Source of the DNA: Aphrophora alni
Lineage: Eukaryota; Arthropoda; Insecta; Hemiptera; Aphrophoridae
Assembly (NCBI GenBank): GCA_963513935.1
Contig: OY740772.1
Location: forward strand, 100,583,340-100,647,339
Reading direction: 5' to 3'
Length of the DNA stretch: 64,000 bases
The notes under the pieces were generated by a model. It was not told the DNA's origin. It did not search any database and saw nothing but the letters and a program-made list of their open reading frames with translations. Shown piece by piece: positions 21,300-33,020 of the stretch (position 1 is its first letter; each line of letters starts with the position of its first letter). The position numbers and the translations under genes are program-made.

Positions 21300-22170
21300 G
21301 CAAACATGTAAAAAAAAAATCTATGAATTTCGTTCGTCTCAAAATGAACAGTTTTTTAACAAATAAAACACAATTTTTCTTTTGTAAATTCTATAATTTA
21401 TTTGGGATAGAAAATTTGTGTTTTATTTGTTAAAATGGAATTCTATCAAGTGATGTCGGTCATCAGTGTAAACAATATAACAGTTTTTTACTTTATATTT
21501 TCCACTTATCCGCAGTAACTTTTAACCCATTCGACTGATTTCAATGAAATAAACCTAATTAGGTTTAAACAATTCAAATATGTCGGAAAAAATTAATAGA
21601 GCATGACACCTTTTTCTCCAATTTTCAAGGGATTGTATTTTCAAAATCTAAAAATATCAAAACTTGTAGGCTTTAAAAATACGTTTTTCTCCAATCGCTG
21701 CGAAACTATGGAGATATATAATTTTTTTTAATCTAGTACTTTGTGAGACCAAATATATTGTGATTTTTACAAAACAAATCGACTTTTATGGACTCAAAGT
21801 ATATTTTGAACAGCCATAAATTTTTTTCCGGGACATCAATACACAAACAATATTAAGATCTTATTCTTCACAATTAATTAAACACTTTAGTGTATTTTTA
21901 TCCCCGTAAAATGGTGGGTACAGATTTTGTATCATTGCCAACATCTCAAAAAATCTTTGAATTTCGTCCGTCTCAAAATAACCACCCTTTTCCACTTGAA
22001 CCACAATAACGTTTAACCCAATAGACCGATTTCAATGAAACAATTTTAATTTAATTTGAAACACTTCAAATATATCGAAAAAAAATCATACAACTACACT
22101 CCTTTCTTTGGAATTTTTAAGGGATTGAATCTTTCAAAAATCGAAATGTCGCCGTAGTTTTTCTCACAAC
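21300..22170 (+). repeat. Diverged direct repeat of an unidentified element
   Basis: Blocks such as GAATTTCGTTCGTCTCAAAA and GATTTCAATGAAA...CAATT recur at about 21320-21660 and 21955-22160. A small hairpin (AACAAATAAAACACAATTTT with its inverted partner at about 21413-21434) lies inside the first copy. No coding potential recognised. Confidence 0.45.
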
Positions 22171-23019
22171 AAACAAACCTTTATTGATGCTTAAGAACAT
22201 CTACATACATTCCAATACACTTCGTCACATATTCATTTAAGTTATAAAACGGTTGCTCTTTTAGCCAGCATTAAAATGTGAGATACAAATCCTTGTTTGG
22301 TAAACTTGTAAACAATACAATGTGGCAAGCAGCTGATTAATAAGTTTGATACCTAAAACTAAATGGTACTTCATTGATTTATTTAACCTATATCTTGGTT
22401 GTTCCAACAAATAACCAACTCTGGTATTATAATTATGCATTAGGCCTCTAATTGGATACATATGCAAATTATTATTTACATCCATTAAAACGTCAAAAAT
22501 ATACAAGTTAATAGCAATCAAAATATCAGTTTCAGCAAACAACTGGTTACAATGTTCTAATTTATCTTAATTTGTTAATACTCTTAATCGTTTTTCTGTA
22601 AAATTTAAAAATTGTTTTTCTCTAATTGCTATCACACTTTCGCTATCTTTGAACATTTACAAAACACGTACTTCGTGAGACTTTTAGACGATTTTTACAA
22701 ATATTGCTACTTATACCGGTGTTTATAGAGAGGAAATGTCTCCGTTTTGGACGAAGAAAATGTCTTTCTGAAATAATGCAACTAATATAGCGTTCCTGTC
22801 CCCCTTCATTTACTGAAGACAGCACTATATTAACAACTCTGTAAAATTACAGCCAGTGAACTGATTTTGATAAAATTATTTGCATACACCGTTAATGTGA
22901 AAATCTTGGTAGATCCAAAGATATTTTTTAAATTATGTATAACACCCAATGCTATGAGACAAAACAAAAAAAATTAATGTTTTTTTAATCTAAAAAGTAG
23001 TTACTCCAAATAAATGTAT

Positions 23020-23615
23020 TGATAAACCATCTTCTGTATTGCTACTGTCACAGAAACCTATTTACATCATTTGCAGTAAATATAAAAATAAAATAAATTA
23101 GTTGGAAGAATCACTACCAAACAGGTTAAGCTAATTGGGTTAGGGTTCACAATAATTTGAAGATTAAACCTTAATCAATCTGTTGTAGTGCTTCTATATG
23201 GTTAGTCGTTACAGAAACGTATTTACGTCATTTACAGTATCCTTAATAATAAAATAAATTATTTGAAAGAATCACTTCCAAACAGGTTAGGCTAATTGGG
23301 TTAGGGTTCACAATAATTTGAAGATTAAACCCTAATCAATCTGTTTTAGTGCTACTATATGGTTAGTCGTTACAGAAACGTATTTACGTCATTTACAGTA
23401 TTCTTAATAATAAAATAAATTAGTTGAAAGAATCACTTCCAAACAGGTTAAGCTAATTGGGTTAAGGTTCACAATAATTTGAAGATTAAACCTTAATCAA
23501 TCTGTTTTAGTGCTACTATATGGTTAGTCGTTACAGAAACGTATTTACGTCATTTACAGTATCCTTAATAATAAAATAAATTAGTTGAAAGAATCACTAC
23601 CAAACAGGTTAAGCC
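23020..23615 (+). repeat. 161-bp tandem repeat, about 3.7 copies
   Basis: The landmark ACAGAAACGT or a one-base variant recurs at about 23050, 23211, 23372 and 23533, each 161 bases apart. Copies two to four are almost identical and the first is more diverged. The array lies just beyond the 3' end of gene 2. Confidence 0.9.
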
Positions 23616-23874
23616 AAATTTTGTTATTGCTTTATTTAAGTTGACACTAATTTGAATGTCGAGCTGTACCTTGTTAAAATAAGTCCTAGCAACATTTTTA
23701 AAACGAAATTAAAACTTTTTTGACAATATTACAATGCACCATAAACGTCACAATTTTTGTTAACTTGAACGAGTTACATTTTAATGTCAAAGACAGTAAG
23801 ACACGTGTTTGAAACTTATGAATCAATACGTTGAAATAAATATCTTAACAAAAACTTACCACTTGTTATGATAT

Positions 23875-23880
23875 TTTATT
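23875..23880 (-). terminator. Polyadenylation signal of gene 2
   Basis: AATAAA on the minus strand, 75 bases downstream of the gene 2 stop codon. Confidence 0.5.
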
Positions 23881-23954
23881 GCTATATGCTTACATAACCG
23901 TAAAACTATGTACAATACATTTTTTTAAACAAGTTTACTCTAAAAAAATTATAA

Positions 23955-26900
23955 TCATCCCCGACCTCCGCCGAATCCAATATGTCGGAATCTATTCCCA
24001 TGGCGGTATCTGTCCCGATTACGATTTCTATCCCTATTTCTGTTCCTATTCCCAAATCCTTGAGGATCACCGTACACACAGTAGAATGCCAAAGCTAAAA
24101 GGAAGAGTACCTGAAAATAAAACAATAATTTAGATGAATTACAAGGAAGTTTAAATTAAAACTTAATTGTGGAATATGTAAACTATACATAAATTATAAA
24201 CAGTAAATATATAATAGTAAATTGGAATAGTTAAATTGTATTATTTTCTCAGTGCTCACTTTAAGACTTGATCATTCGGTTGTACTTTGAAATGTAGCAC
24301 AACGGAATGTTTACAGACGTGACACCCAGCGATCAAACTATTAGGAAAATAGTTATTTGTGCAACTAGTGAGCAAAGTGGCACTTTTTTAAGCGAGAGAA
24401 AAAAGTTGACGCACGAGGCTTGCCGAGTGCGTCAATTTTATCGAGTTTAAAAAAGTCACTTTGCTCATGAATTGCACATTATACTTTGTCTACAGTTGTC
24501 CATATTTTAAAACTAACTACACAAAATATAGCAGTAGTGCTAAACAACACATCAACACTGAGTAGAAGTTTTTACGTCAAAATTGAGGTTATTTATGAAT
24601 ATTACAAATAACTTAGGTGTATTGTTGAGGAAACGGGATTGCCAACTTCAAAATTCGGCAAACGAAAAATACTCTCCGTGTACATACACTGTCAACCATC
24701 TTCATGGATAATTACTTCCTTTTTCAAGTTTAAAACGTTGTTTTGTTGTTTAGATGTAAGAATTAATCTAACCTACATACGGGACATTTCCTGTATATTA
24801 TAAAGCAATTCAAATAAACTTAACCTAAATTTCGTTTTGTTCGGTTGCCATTCGGAGTGAGCAAAGTAGTGTGCAAAGTAGTGGGCAAAATGAAACTGTT
24901 GAGAAATCAGCTGTTTTTCAAACTAATTTAAATGAACAAAATGCCATTTTGTCAACAACTGTAGACAAACATAATTTCAACACTACAGTCCATAAGTAAG
25001 TATTTAATTTGATACGTAAAATTAGTTTATAGTACTAACCCAGCCACATCAGAGAATGTAATATAAGTGGATACTCTAAATGACATCGTCAAAAGATCGG
25101 TTTATGGTGTTATAAAATGTGATATTGTATTGTTAAATCAAGTGTATTATCCGGTTTGTTTAAAACAGTTGTTACACAGGTTTTCTGAGCGTTGTAGTTG
25201 TGTATATCACTACTTTCTTGAGGTCGGCTAGATGATAACGGACCTTGTAGATGTGTATATAATTAAAATATATCCATAATGCCAGTGACTCACCCTAACG
25301 GGCCTCGAAGCTGTACGTATGCGAGAGTATTTCCACTCGCTACCTCGTGCTCTATAGGATTTCGTAACTATATGAATATCACAGTTTTTTAAGAGGTTAG
25401 GTTCAAAATTATATTTTTTTATAATATCTTCTTTTTTGCCATCAAATAGAGGTAGGGTTGGCATCATTACATGCAGAATTGAAATGTGCAAATTATTATC
25501 TAACTTAGCGTATAACATATGAGATGTGAAAAAACTATTTAAATTGGCTGATATTTTGACGTTTTTAATTACATTCTTTTGAATTTCTATATAGTTGTTA
25601 TGAGCTATTATCCCATGTAACCAATTTCATGTTCCGATCTTAATTTCTACGGCCGTTATAGTACTTACATACAGATAACAATGACTGGCAGCATGTCGAA
25701 TATCGCTTTTCCTGAGGTGAAACGTGAAGATGGTGTAGGGAAAAAGCGCACAGTGAAAAAAGAGTACAAATGGAATTTAGTGAAAAGCGCACAGCCAGCG
25801 TGGTTGATGTTTAACAAGGGTGAAACAAGGGTTAACTCTTGAGGAAACAAAATTCGACAGGCGAAAAAAGTTCACAACGCCGAGAACCCCTACCTCAGTG
25901 TTGACTAGAAAGATTTGACTTGAAAAACAAATCAATTCTACTGTTTACAAAAAACTTACGAGTAGTGAAACTGACTTATAAACAATATTTAAAGCACTTT
26001 TAAAATTTAAATAATATAGCCTACATAATAGTAGTACATATGGAGTTAAATAAAAATATCAAATTCAGTTTTGGTCGGGTCAGGTAAGGTCAGGTTAGGT
26101 TGTGTGCTTTATTCGCCTGTCAAATTTTGTTTTCTCAAGAGTTAACCTTATTTATTTTGGCTGCGTACTTATTTCGCTAAATTCCAGTTGTGCGCTTTTT
26201 TAACGTATTCGTGAAGATCTGTCAAAAAACAGAGATAGAAATTTTTGTAGTTACCAAACTTGCTCTCTAATTTGTGTTCTAGGTAAGACACAATTACCCA
26301 AACTACATAAAAACTTTGTCAATTTTTCATAGTTTTAAAAATATTCCATACAATATATCATCCTAAAATGTAGCCGTATATGTATTTTATAACTCTTTAA
26401 AACACATTTGAAAATCCGTCCTCTTCTTTTTTTTTAGTTTTTTGGAAACTCAACAACCGTCTATAGGTCACGACGTTAAACTAGAAACTAAAACTAGTGG
26501 TACACATACATGAAAAAATTAAAAATATATGCTGATGTAGCTTAAATAGTTATTATTATTATTTTTTTTTATTTTGAATGGTTTTACAAACATTGTTTCA
26601 CTTATTAAAAATAAGCAATTTTCCCGAATTTATTTCCAATTCTGCAACCACTATTTCAGACTAAAATTTCCTTCTTCCAAGTTTACAGTATACATTTATA
26701 TTACGTGTTTATTCAGGAATTACATAAAACACAGCTGTAATTTTCAATCTGAGTATACAGTTGAGAGAAAATGTCATGAGTAATATTAAAGGAATATAAA
26801 GAAAAAATTAAATAACATACAGAATAAAGTTTATATGTTCTAGAATGTAAACAATGATCTGAAATTACGATTTAAAAATACCGACTCGCTTGTTTGATTA

Positions 26901-27420
26901 GTAGTTTTATATAAATCAGTTAACAGTCCAAACAAAACAGTTCTAATCAGAATTTATAAAATATTAACGTTCAGATGCTTAGCCTACTTAATAAAATAGT
27001 TTATCATTTCTAAAAGTACGTGAAGCAAAAGCTGTCTTTATAAGAATTTAGTAACATTTAAAATAGTAGAAATAAATTCAAAGCCTTCAAAAACGTTAAA
27101 CTTTTTGTAAAATTTAAAAATGATTTGTAGAAACTGCCAGAAATTATTTTATGATAAAGTGTCATAAATGTAATAGAATTTTGAAATTGTAAAATTGCAA
27201 TGACGATTTTGAAAAAAAAAATACGTATGAAGTCTTTATAGCGATATAAAGACACTTTAAGTCTTTTATAGCGATCCATAAAAGTTGATTTATGAACAAA
27301 AATTCAAATAAATGACCCATTATAGATTTTTTAAATATTCATTTGATGAAAAACGTACATTTTAAAATACCGTACGTAAAAATAATAATAACGTCTACTT
27401 ACAATCAAAATCCTTAACAT
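23955..27420 (-). CDS. Gene 2: secreted Asn/Arg-rich basic peptide, two exons
   Basis: Exon 1 is 27420-27403 (MLRILI) with a GTAAGT donor. Exon 2 is 24110-23955 after a TTATTTTCAG acceptor, and the junction is phase 0. The product is 57 residues. A 20-residue signal peptide ends Cys-Val-Tyr-Gly. The mature part of 37 residues starts DPQGFG, contains two Asn-Arg-Asn-Arg-Asp-Arg units and ends GFGGGRG. It has eleven Arg against three Asp, so it is strongly cationic. The DPQ start and signal peptide are nearly the same as in gene 3, on the same strand 12 kb away. Size, charge and secretion would suit an antimicrobial or matrix-binding peptide, but that is inference. Confidence 0.7.
24358..24480. 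repeat. Long nested hairpin in gene 2 intron
   Basis: GTGCAACTAGTGAGCAAAGT is answered by an ACTTTGCTCATGAATTGCAC arm. Inside lie TTTTTTAAGC/GTTTAAAAAA and a perfect TTGACGCAC...GTGCGTCAA core. About 120 bases can fold into one hairpin. It looks like part of a foldback transposon. Confidence 0.65.
24485..24969. mobile_element. Short TIR element in gene 2 intron
   Basis: Bounded by TTTGTCTACAGTTG on the left and its exact reverse complement CAACTGTAGACAAA on the right, 485 bp apart. No coding frame. MITE-like. Confidence 0.5.
25735..26225. repeat. Foldback inverted repeat in gene 2 intron
   Basis: About 25735-25880 and 26095-26225 are inverted copies, with shared blocks AAGCGCACA, TGGAATTTAG, GTTAACTCTTGAG and CGACAGGCGAA or a near match. 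The spacer is about 215 bp. Likely a non-autonomous DNA element. Confidence 0.65.
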
Positions 27421-27467
27421 TTTGGAGAACGGCTGAAAACCTTATGATGGTATGTGACAGTTGGATG

Positions 27468-27477
27468 TAATATATAC
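27468..27477 (-). promoter_or_regulatory. TATA box of gene 2
   Basis: GTATATATTA on the minus strand, 48 bases before the ATG, in the context GGACAGTATATATTACATCC. The gene 3 promoter has the closely similar context GGCAGTATATATATCATAC. About 47 bases upstream, TTTTCCTCAAT (27524-27534) is also found upstream of gene 4. Confidence 0.55.
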
Positions 27478-27599
27478 TGTCCAAAGCTCTTAATTTAACA
27501 CGTCCAGGCAAATATCATCAATTATTGAGGAAAACTTCTCAATAATAGCAGCCAGAGGGTGTAATAACACAAACATATACTCATTTACATATTTAGAGA

Positions 27600-28085
27600 T
27601 AATAGAGGAATGTTTGGGATTGCCCATCGATCTATAATTATATAAATCGGTGGAATTGACATGCCTCGGTTACTATAGTGCCACGGGGGGGGAAGAGGGG
27701 GGAACTAAAACAACTACTTTCAAACCTTTGGAGTAGTATTTGATCGCGTATCTACTTTGGTATTGATTTCATGTATGATCTGATCCTCTTAATTGATTAA
27801 AACGAGAACTCTAACTACGTTTTTTAACATTTGTCAGTTCCTGATTAGCATTTAAATCTTGCTTTAAACAGCTAAAATATTTTGTAGATCAAAGTTTTCT
27901 GAAATTTCGTAAAATTTGTTGAAATATATTAATTTCCAATTTTTCAGGAGCAAAAGTGATTGTTATTCAGGAACTATTGCACCGATTAAAAAAATAATAA
28001 ATCAGTTTGAATTTATAACAATTTTGTAACTTTCATCGTTTTAAAATATCTATATTTATATCAAAAGACTCTAATTACCTTAAGG
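27600..28085. other. No recognised gene
   Basis: AT-rich with a G tract at about 27686-27702. The block at about 27960-28010 (GGAACTATTGCACCGATT) recurs near 29572, as part of the module discussed under 28911-29835. Confidence 0.4.
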
Positions 28086-28910
28086 TTCGGTACTGGGTCC
28101 GATATTATTTCTTATATTTGTTAATGACTTGTTCGCAGGACCATTCAATGGCATTATTACAGCGTTTGCTGATGATACAGCTCTGGCCTATGCACATTCG
28201 GAGGTAAGTCAGTTGCAAATAAAAATTCAACAAGACCTGTATTTTTTTAGTCTATGGTTTAGTTATAATAGGCTTTCATTGAATGTAGCTAAGATAATGT
28301 TTATAAACTTTTCCATTTCTAAATCATTTCAGTTCCAAATTCCGCTTAAGTATCAATGCGTTGGCTGCTGTAACCAGTTACTGTATGTGATTGTAATGAA
28401 GTTACTCAAAAAGAAAGCACTAAATACCTAGGCTTAAAATTGGATGAAAAACTATCGTTTCGAGAACACATTTCCAATTTAAAAAAATACATGTTTATGT
28501 TTTTAAGAAGGTTTTCATTTATCAAATCATTTCTACCTGAACAAATACAGCGACAAATTTACTTTTGTTTATCGATTTGGGGAAGTACGTATAATTCACA
28601 CTTAATTCCTTTATTTAGTCTCCAAAAATCTTTCGTGAGAATGTTGTGTAAAAAAGACAGATTCCATAATTCTTTCCCATGTTTAATTGCTAAAAAGATT
28701 CTTCCTCTTCGTTATCTCTATGTGTTTAAAGTGTTAGAAATGTTTTATAGGGTAAGTGGTAATGAAGGGGCTATATTAAACCATGGAGTCCACACAAGGC
28801 AGGTTAGCAAAGGACTTGTAATGTTACCCAAATGTCACAAAACCTTTCCTCAAAAAACCTTCTTCTTTCTTGGGTCAAAATTTTATAACCTATTGCCTCA
28901 TTTCTAGGTT
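28086..28910 (+). mobile_element. LINE remnant with reverse transcriptase FADD motif
   Basis: The frame at 28129-28431 contains AFADDTALAYAHS, the catalytic Tyr/Phe-Ala-Asp-Asp motif of reverse transcriptase with the context usual for Jockey/CR1-type LINEs. After a frameshift at about 28425, the frame 28440-28907 continues with LDEKLSFREHISNLKK and a thumb-like region ending in FYNLLPHF. The start of the RT domain, the endonuclease and the 3' UTR are missing or unrecognisable. The element is dead. Confidence 0.8.
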
Positions 28911-29835
28911 AAACTTAGATATTGGTTATTATCTCTTCCTCCGGTGGCTTTGGAAAATGTGTTTAAAACTGTTCAATGGCTGTTCTGAGTGAATGACAAT
29001 AAAGGAAATAATATAATATTTAGTAAGGTGAATGTATTTGAGATTGGTTGAACTTAATTTAATGTATAAATGAATTGAATAGGCCAATTGAATTTAAATG
29101 TATTTTAATTTAAAATAAATGTATTTTGTAGATATAATCACAGTCTGTCTGTCTGTTTGTATGTATGTTGGTATGAATGGGATTTAATTAATATTTAAGA
29201 TAGCTCCCGCACACGTATAAGGGTGTTTTATTGCTCTTCTGTGTGAGGTATGTTTTCCGCAGAGTTTTTTACTTTATGTTTACAATTTAAATTTTGACAT
29301 GTTAACATTGTTTCACAAGCATATTTTAAGTTCATTGGATAAAGATTAGTAGTTTTAAGTTTATTTTTAAGCTCTTATGTTGTATGATTATTATAAATAT
29401 TTGTGGTTTGTATTCTGTGAAAAATAAAAATAATAAATTAATAAAATTAATAAATAATAAATTACAAAGAGAAATGTTCTCTGAAAACATCACCTCAAAA
29501 TCTCAAATGATTTAAGAAAAATTGCAATGTAAGTTTTTTTTTTTAATTTCAGCCAAATATATTATTATTCAGGAACTATTGCACCGATTTCAAACATTTT
29601 CAGTGCCAACTCATAATATAAGATCTTTCTAGCTTATAAAACATGACTATATAATTTTTTTTTATACTTGAAATATGTCCTTATATTCTTCTTTTGAAAT
29701 CAGGCATACAGACAAATTTTGTTATAATTTGGAAAATACTTCACCAACTTTTACTTTTACAAAAAATCTGACCAGATAACATAACAACATAGGGGGGAAA
29801 ATGGTATAAGCGGTTCTGGAGATATAAACTGATAA
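28911..29835. other. Decayed repeat, no gene
   Basis: AT-rich LINE flank, then at about 29470-29660 a module with ACATCACCTCAAAATCTCAA and ATTTAAGAAAAATTGCA. The same module occurs diverged in the 185-bp array at 40.7-42 kb and in the 640-bp satellite. Confidence 0.4.
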
Positions 29836-29991
<156 letters not shown>

Positions 29992-30029
29992 TCCGTTTTG
30001 TAATATCTTAACCGTTAGGGGTTCACCCA

Positions 30030-30165
30030 TGTAGCGTACAGGTTTACTCTAGGATACTACCTGGATCTACATCTTCCTTCATATTGTCGTAAGTTAGATC
30101 TCGCTCTTTCATCTTTCTTATCAAATCTCTCTTGCCAATCTTTGTTCTTTTCCAACATTAATTGT
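30030..30165 (-). repeat. Family A dispersed repeat, inverted
   Basis: CTGGATCTACATC, AAGTTAGATCTCGCTCTTTC and a TCTCTCTTGCCAATCTTTGT-like block are the reversed family A core. Confidence 0.6.
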
Positions 30166-30184
30166 ATTTAATAAATGGAGAAAA

Positions 30185-30345
30185 GATCATAAAATAGATA
30201 TCTGTTGTACTCGAATACCATTAGGATCAGAATAGATGATTTAATAGGGAAGATGAAAGAGAGGTATCTAACCCGAGATTAGATGGAATTAGTGCAGATC
30301 CAGCTAGAGATCATCACACTCGTACTTGCTAATGGGATCTGGAAA
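30185..30345 (+). repeat. Family A dispersed repeat
   Basis: Has ACTCGAATACCATTAGGATC, GGGAAGATGAAAGAGAGGTA and AGATCCAGCTAGAGATC. It forms an inverted pair with 30030-30165. Confidence 0.6.
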
Positions 30346-30479
30346 ACGGCCCAAAGAATTTTGTTGAGAAAGTAATGTAGTTAAAAGTCAATTAGGGATC
30401 AAATAACCATATAATTGAATTCTAAATATCGGCTTCTTTAAAGTCCATTAAAACGTTTCACATGTTATGAACCCTTTCT

Positions 30480-30656
30480 TCTATTTTACTTTACTCTTCG
30501 GCGCTACAACCCACGGTGACCCTTGTTCCTCCGACACAATCCGTCCCCTTCGATTCTCCGCAAGTCCTCTACAATTCTTGATACTGCCTTAGATCTTTCT
30601 CAACATTCTAAAACTACCTGTTTTTTTGTATTAAATGTTGAGCTTGACTTATGAGA
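30480..30656. mobile_element. Older unidentified interspersed element, left of the Penelope insertion
   Basis: GC-richer than its surroundings, with CTTCGGCGCTACAACCCACG near the start. Sequence of similar character (GGCCATCCAGCAACC) resumes at about 32310-32600. I infer that the Penelope-like element inserted into this element, but I cannot classify it. Confidence 0.35.
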
Positions 30657-30713
30657 GAAATTATACAGTATAACAAACACACAGAACACAATTCTCATAA
30701 AAAATACGCCTAA

Positions 30714-30758
30714 GTATCAGACGCGTTTCTACGACAAGGTCGTCCTCTTCAGTGATAC
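30714..30758 (-). ncRNA. Hammerhead ribozyme motif, left arm of Penelope element
   Basis: Minus-strand equivalent of 32210-32254: GTATCA, CTGAAGA, the GACGAC/GTCGTA stem, GAAACGCGTC and TGATAC. Stem II has lost its closing pair (A for T); the rest is intact. Confidence 0.55.
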
Positions 30759-31437
30759 ACGAGCTACACCAATAAAACCATAACTGAATCTAACGTTGCG
30801 CCGAACCCCATATTTATACAAACTGAAGGGGGCGTGGCTTATTATTTTACACTGCCAAGGCGATAGTACGCGCCACGTGTCAATTTAACTATTTAAGATT
30901 AACATATAGCTGATACAAAATAAACTAACCCTACATTTAACATTATACATTACATTTTACATTAATATAGAAATTTGTATAGGTCCTAGTTCATTATTTA
31001 CAATTATGTCCTGGTACTTATTAATATAAAAAGTCTATAGGCATATATTTATACAAACTCAAGGGGGCCGTGGCTTATTATTTTACACTGCCAAAGCAAT
31101 AGTACGCGTCTCGTATCAGTTTAAAGACCTAAGATTTAACATACAGCTAAAACAAGATAATCGAACCAACCCAACATTTAACATTATATATTATATTTTA
31201 CATAAATATAGAATTTTGTATAGGTCCTGGTTCATTATTTACAATTACGTTTTGGTGCCTATTAATATAAAACGTTTCCCAAGCATCCATAGTATTTAAT
31301 TTTGTAACATTCTTTAACATTATGGAACATTCTTTTTTGAATTAATGCCCTTCATCTAAACAATGTAACCATAGCTGATTTATCAGGCCTATTATATTTG
31401 AATTGAGCAAAATGTTCCTTGGTTCTTGTTTTAATGC

Positions 31438-32006
31438 TTGTTTTCAATGGATACCCTAAAGAAATGATAGATAATATAATAAAAAAAGCAAAATTCAAGA
31501 AAATGAAGGAAGCAAGAAGGACCCTTGTAGGTATTAAGCATCGGCAACGATGGATAAAAACTGCTTTTGCTCCTCCAATGTCAAATGTTGTGAAAAAATC
31601 ACGAAATAAACATGCAAATTTTAATGTAGCAATGTCTGCCGAAAATAATCTTTCCAAGATCTTGGGAAATCCAAAAGACCAAATTCAGGAGCATGATAAG
31701 TCGGGAATTTATTGTATACGTTGTGAAATGTGTCCGAAAAGATAAGTAGGCCAAACAAAACGGAGCATTAAAACAAGAACCAAGGAACATTTTGCTCATT
31801 TCAAATATAATAGGCCTGATAAATCAGCTATGGCTAAACATTGTTTAGATGAAGGGCATTATTTCAAAAAAGAAAGTTCCATATTGTTAAAGAATGTTAC
31901 AAAATTAAATACTATGGATGCTTGGGAAACTTTTTATATTAATAGGCACCAAAACGTAATTGTAAATAATGACCCAGGACCTATACAAAATTCTATATTA
32001 ATGTAA
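31438..32006 (+). pseudogene. Penelope GIY-YIG endonuclease, C-terminal ORF with nonsense mutation
   Basis: The frame opens inside the element at the inversion breakpoint and covers the linker after the reverse transcriptase (GYPKEMIDNII...). It then has NLSKILGNPKDQIQEHDKSG, GIYCIRCEMC and, after a TAA at 31743-31745, VGQTKRSIKTRTKEH, a conserved His-Cys segment (AKHCLDEGH) and an end at 32006. In family members the TAA position is Tyr of the second half of the GIY-YIG signature, so one TAY-to-TAA change removed a catalytic Tyr and stopped translation. Otherwise the frame is open to the natural stop, implying fairly recent inactivation. GIY-YIG endonucleases nick the target for insertion. 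This copy cannot make an active protein. Confidence 0.8.
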
Positions 32007-32209
32007 AATATACTTAGTTGTAATTATTAATAAATAAATAAAATAATAATTTTTTTTTTTAATGTAAAACATAATATACTATAATGTTAAATGTTGGGTT
32101 GGTTCGATTATCTTGTTTTAGCTGTATGTTAAATCAAACCTTCAGTTTGTATAAATATGGGGTTCGGCGCAACGTTAGATTCAGTTATGGTTTTATTGGT
32201 GTAGCTCGT

Positions 32210-32254
32210 GTATCACTGAAGAGGACGACCTTGTCGTTGAAACGCGTCTGATAC
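32210..32254 (+). ncRNA. Hammerhead ribozyme motif, right arm of Penelope element
   Basis: Same 45-base arrangement as 12967-13011: stem I GTATCA/TGATAC, core CTGAAGA, stem II GACGAC/GTCGTT, core GAA and palindromic ACGCGT before the cleavage C. All core positions needed for activity are present. Confidence 0.6.
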
Positions 32255-32306
32255 TTAGGCGTATTTTTTATGAGAATTGTGTTCTGTGTGTTTGTTATAC
32301 TGTACC

Positions 32307-32600
32307 TTTTTTTGGTCTTCTCTTAACTACCTTTATTTGGCCATCCAGCAACCACTTTGAATTTTTTGCGTGTAGATCACTTGTCCTAGCCATCCTAAAT
32401 AAATTAACTTTAGTAACCTTACTATGTTTTCACCTTCTATTAGTTCTACAGGATCATTGTTTTTTATTACTCACTAAATGACCTTGTCCGTCTACAGCTC
32501 TCTAAATACCCTATTATTTAGAGAGGACAGCTTACGTAAAGTAATAATTTAGTCAAATTTCACAGTTCTTGAGGAAAAATAAAACAAATAAACAAAAACA
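32307..32600. mobile_element. Older unidentified interspersed element, right of the Penelope insertion
   Basis: Probable continuation of 30480-30656. The minus strand has a weak LINE-like frame (IRLLKLIYLGWLGQ), too short to be sure. Confidence 0.3.
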
Positions 32601-32924
32601 CACAAATCTTTTAATATGAGCATCTCGTACACGAATGGATTGATTCTTCAGATAATTCTTGTTTTAAATATTCGTAAGGTATTTAATCACTCTTCTTGAG
32701 AGTTTATATTTTATATAGACTTACTTTCAACATTCATTTTTGGTGAGTATAAAACTGAATTTCCTATTTCCACTTATTATGCTGTTCTGTATTACATTAG
32801 TAATTTTGTTCTCAACAGTTGATGATGTTCCTAGATTATTCTTCTGTAGAGTTTAGTTAAACTAATTTAGATGAATTAATAACTAGATTGACAATTCGAC
32901 CTAATTCATCTTTTTAATGTTTCC

Positions 32925-33020
32925 TATCAGGTCTCTCCATATCAACAGTTGTTCTCTTCTGACTCTGACACAATTAGAGTATTCGAGGAGTTCTTTTTAC
33001 GTTCTTTTATTATATAAAGC
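32925..33020 (-). repeat. Family A dispersed repeat, inverted, partial
   Basis: CCTATCAGGTCTCTCCATAT, CTCTGACACAATTAGAGTAT and TCGAGGAGTTCTTTTTACG match the reversed proximal part. Confidence 0.6.

Larger units (their letters stand above)
30657..32306 (+). mobile_element. Penelope-like retroelement, truncated, with inverted terminal segments
   Basis: The centre (31438-32006) encodes the end of a Penelope-type protein with a GIY-YIG endonuclease. The right end (about 31763-32306) is present inverted on the left (30657-31437). The left arm is longer because it holds an internal direct duplication (about 30808-31045 and 31046-31250). The right arm lacks about 80 bp present in the left. Both arms carry a hammerhead motif. 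Inverted terminal segments and 5' truncation are usual for Penelope insertions. The reverse transcriptase domain is absent. Confidence 0.85.

Noticed and set aside
31352..31799. Minus-strand frames across the Penelope endonuclease
   Set aside because: Antisense of the recognised GIY-YIG coding frame and of its inverted arm.
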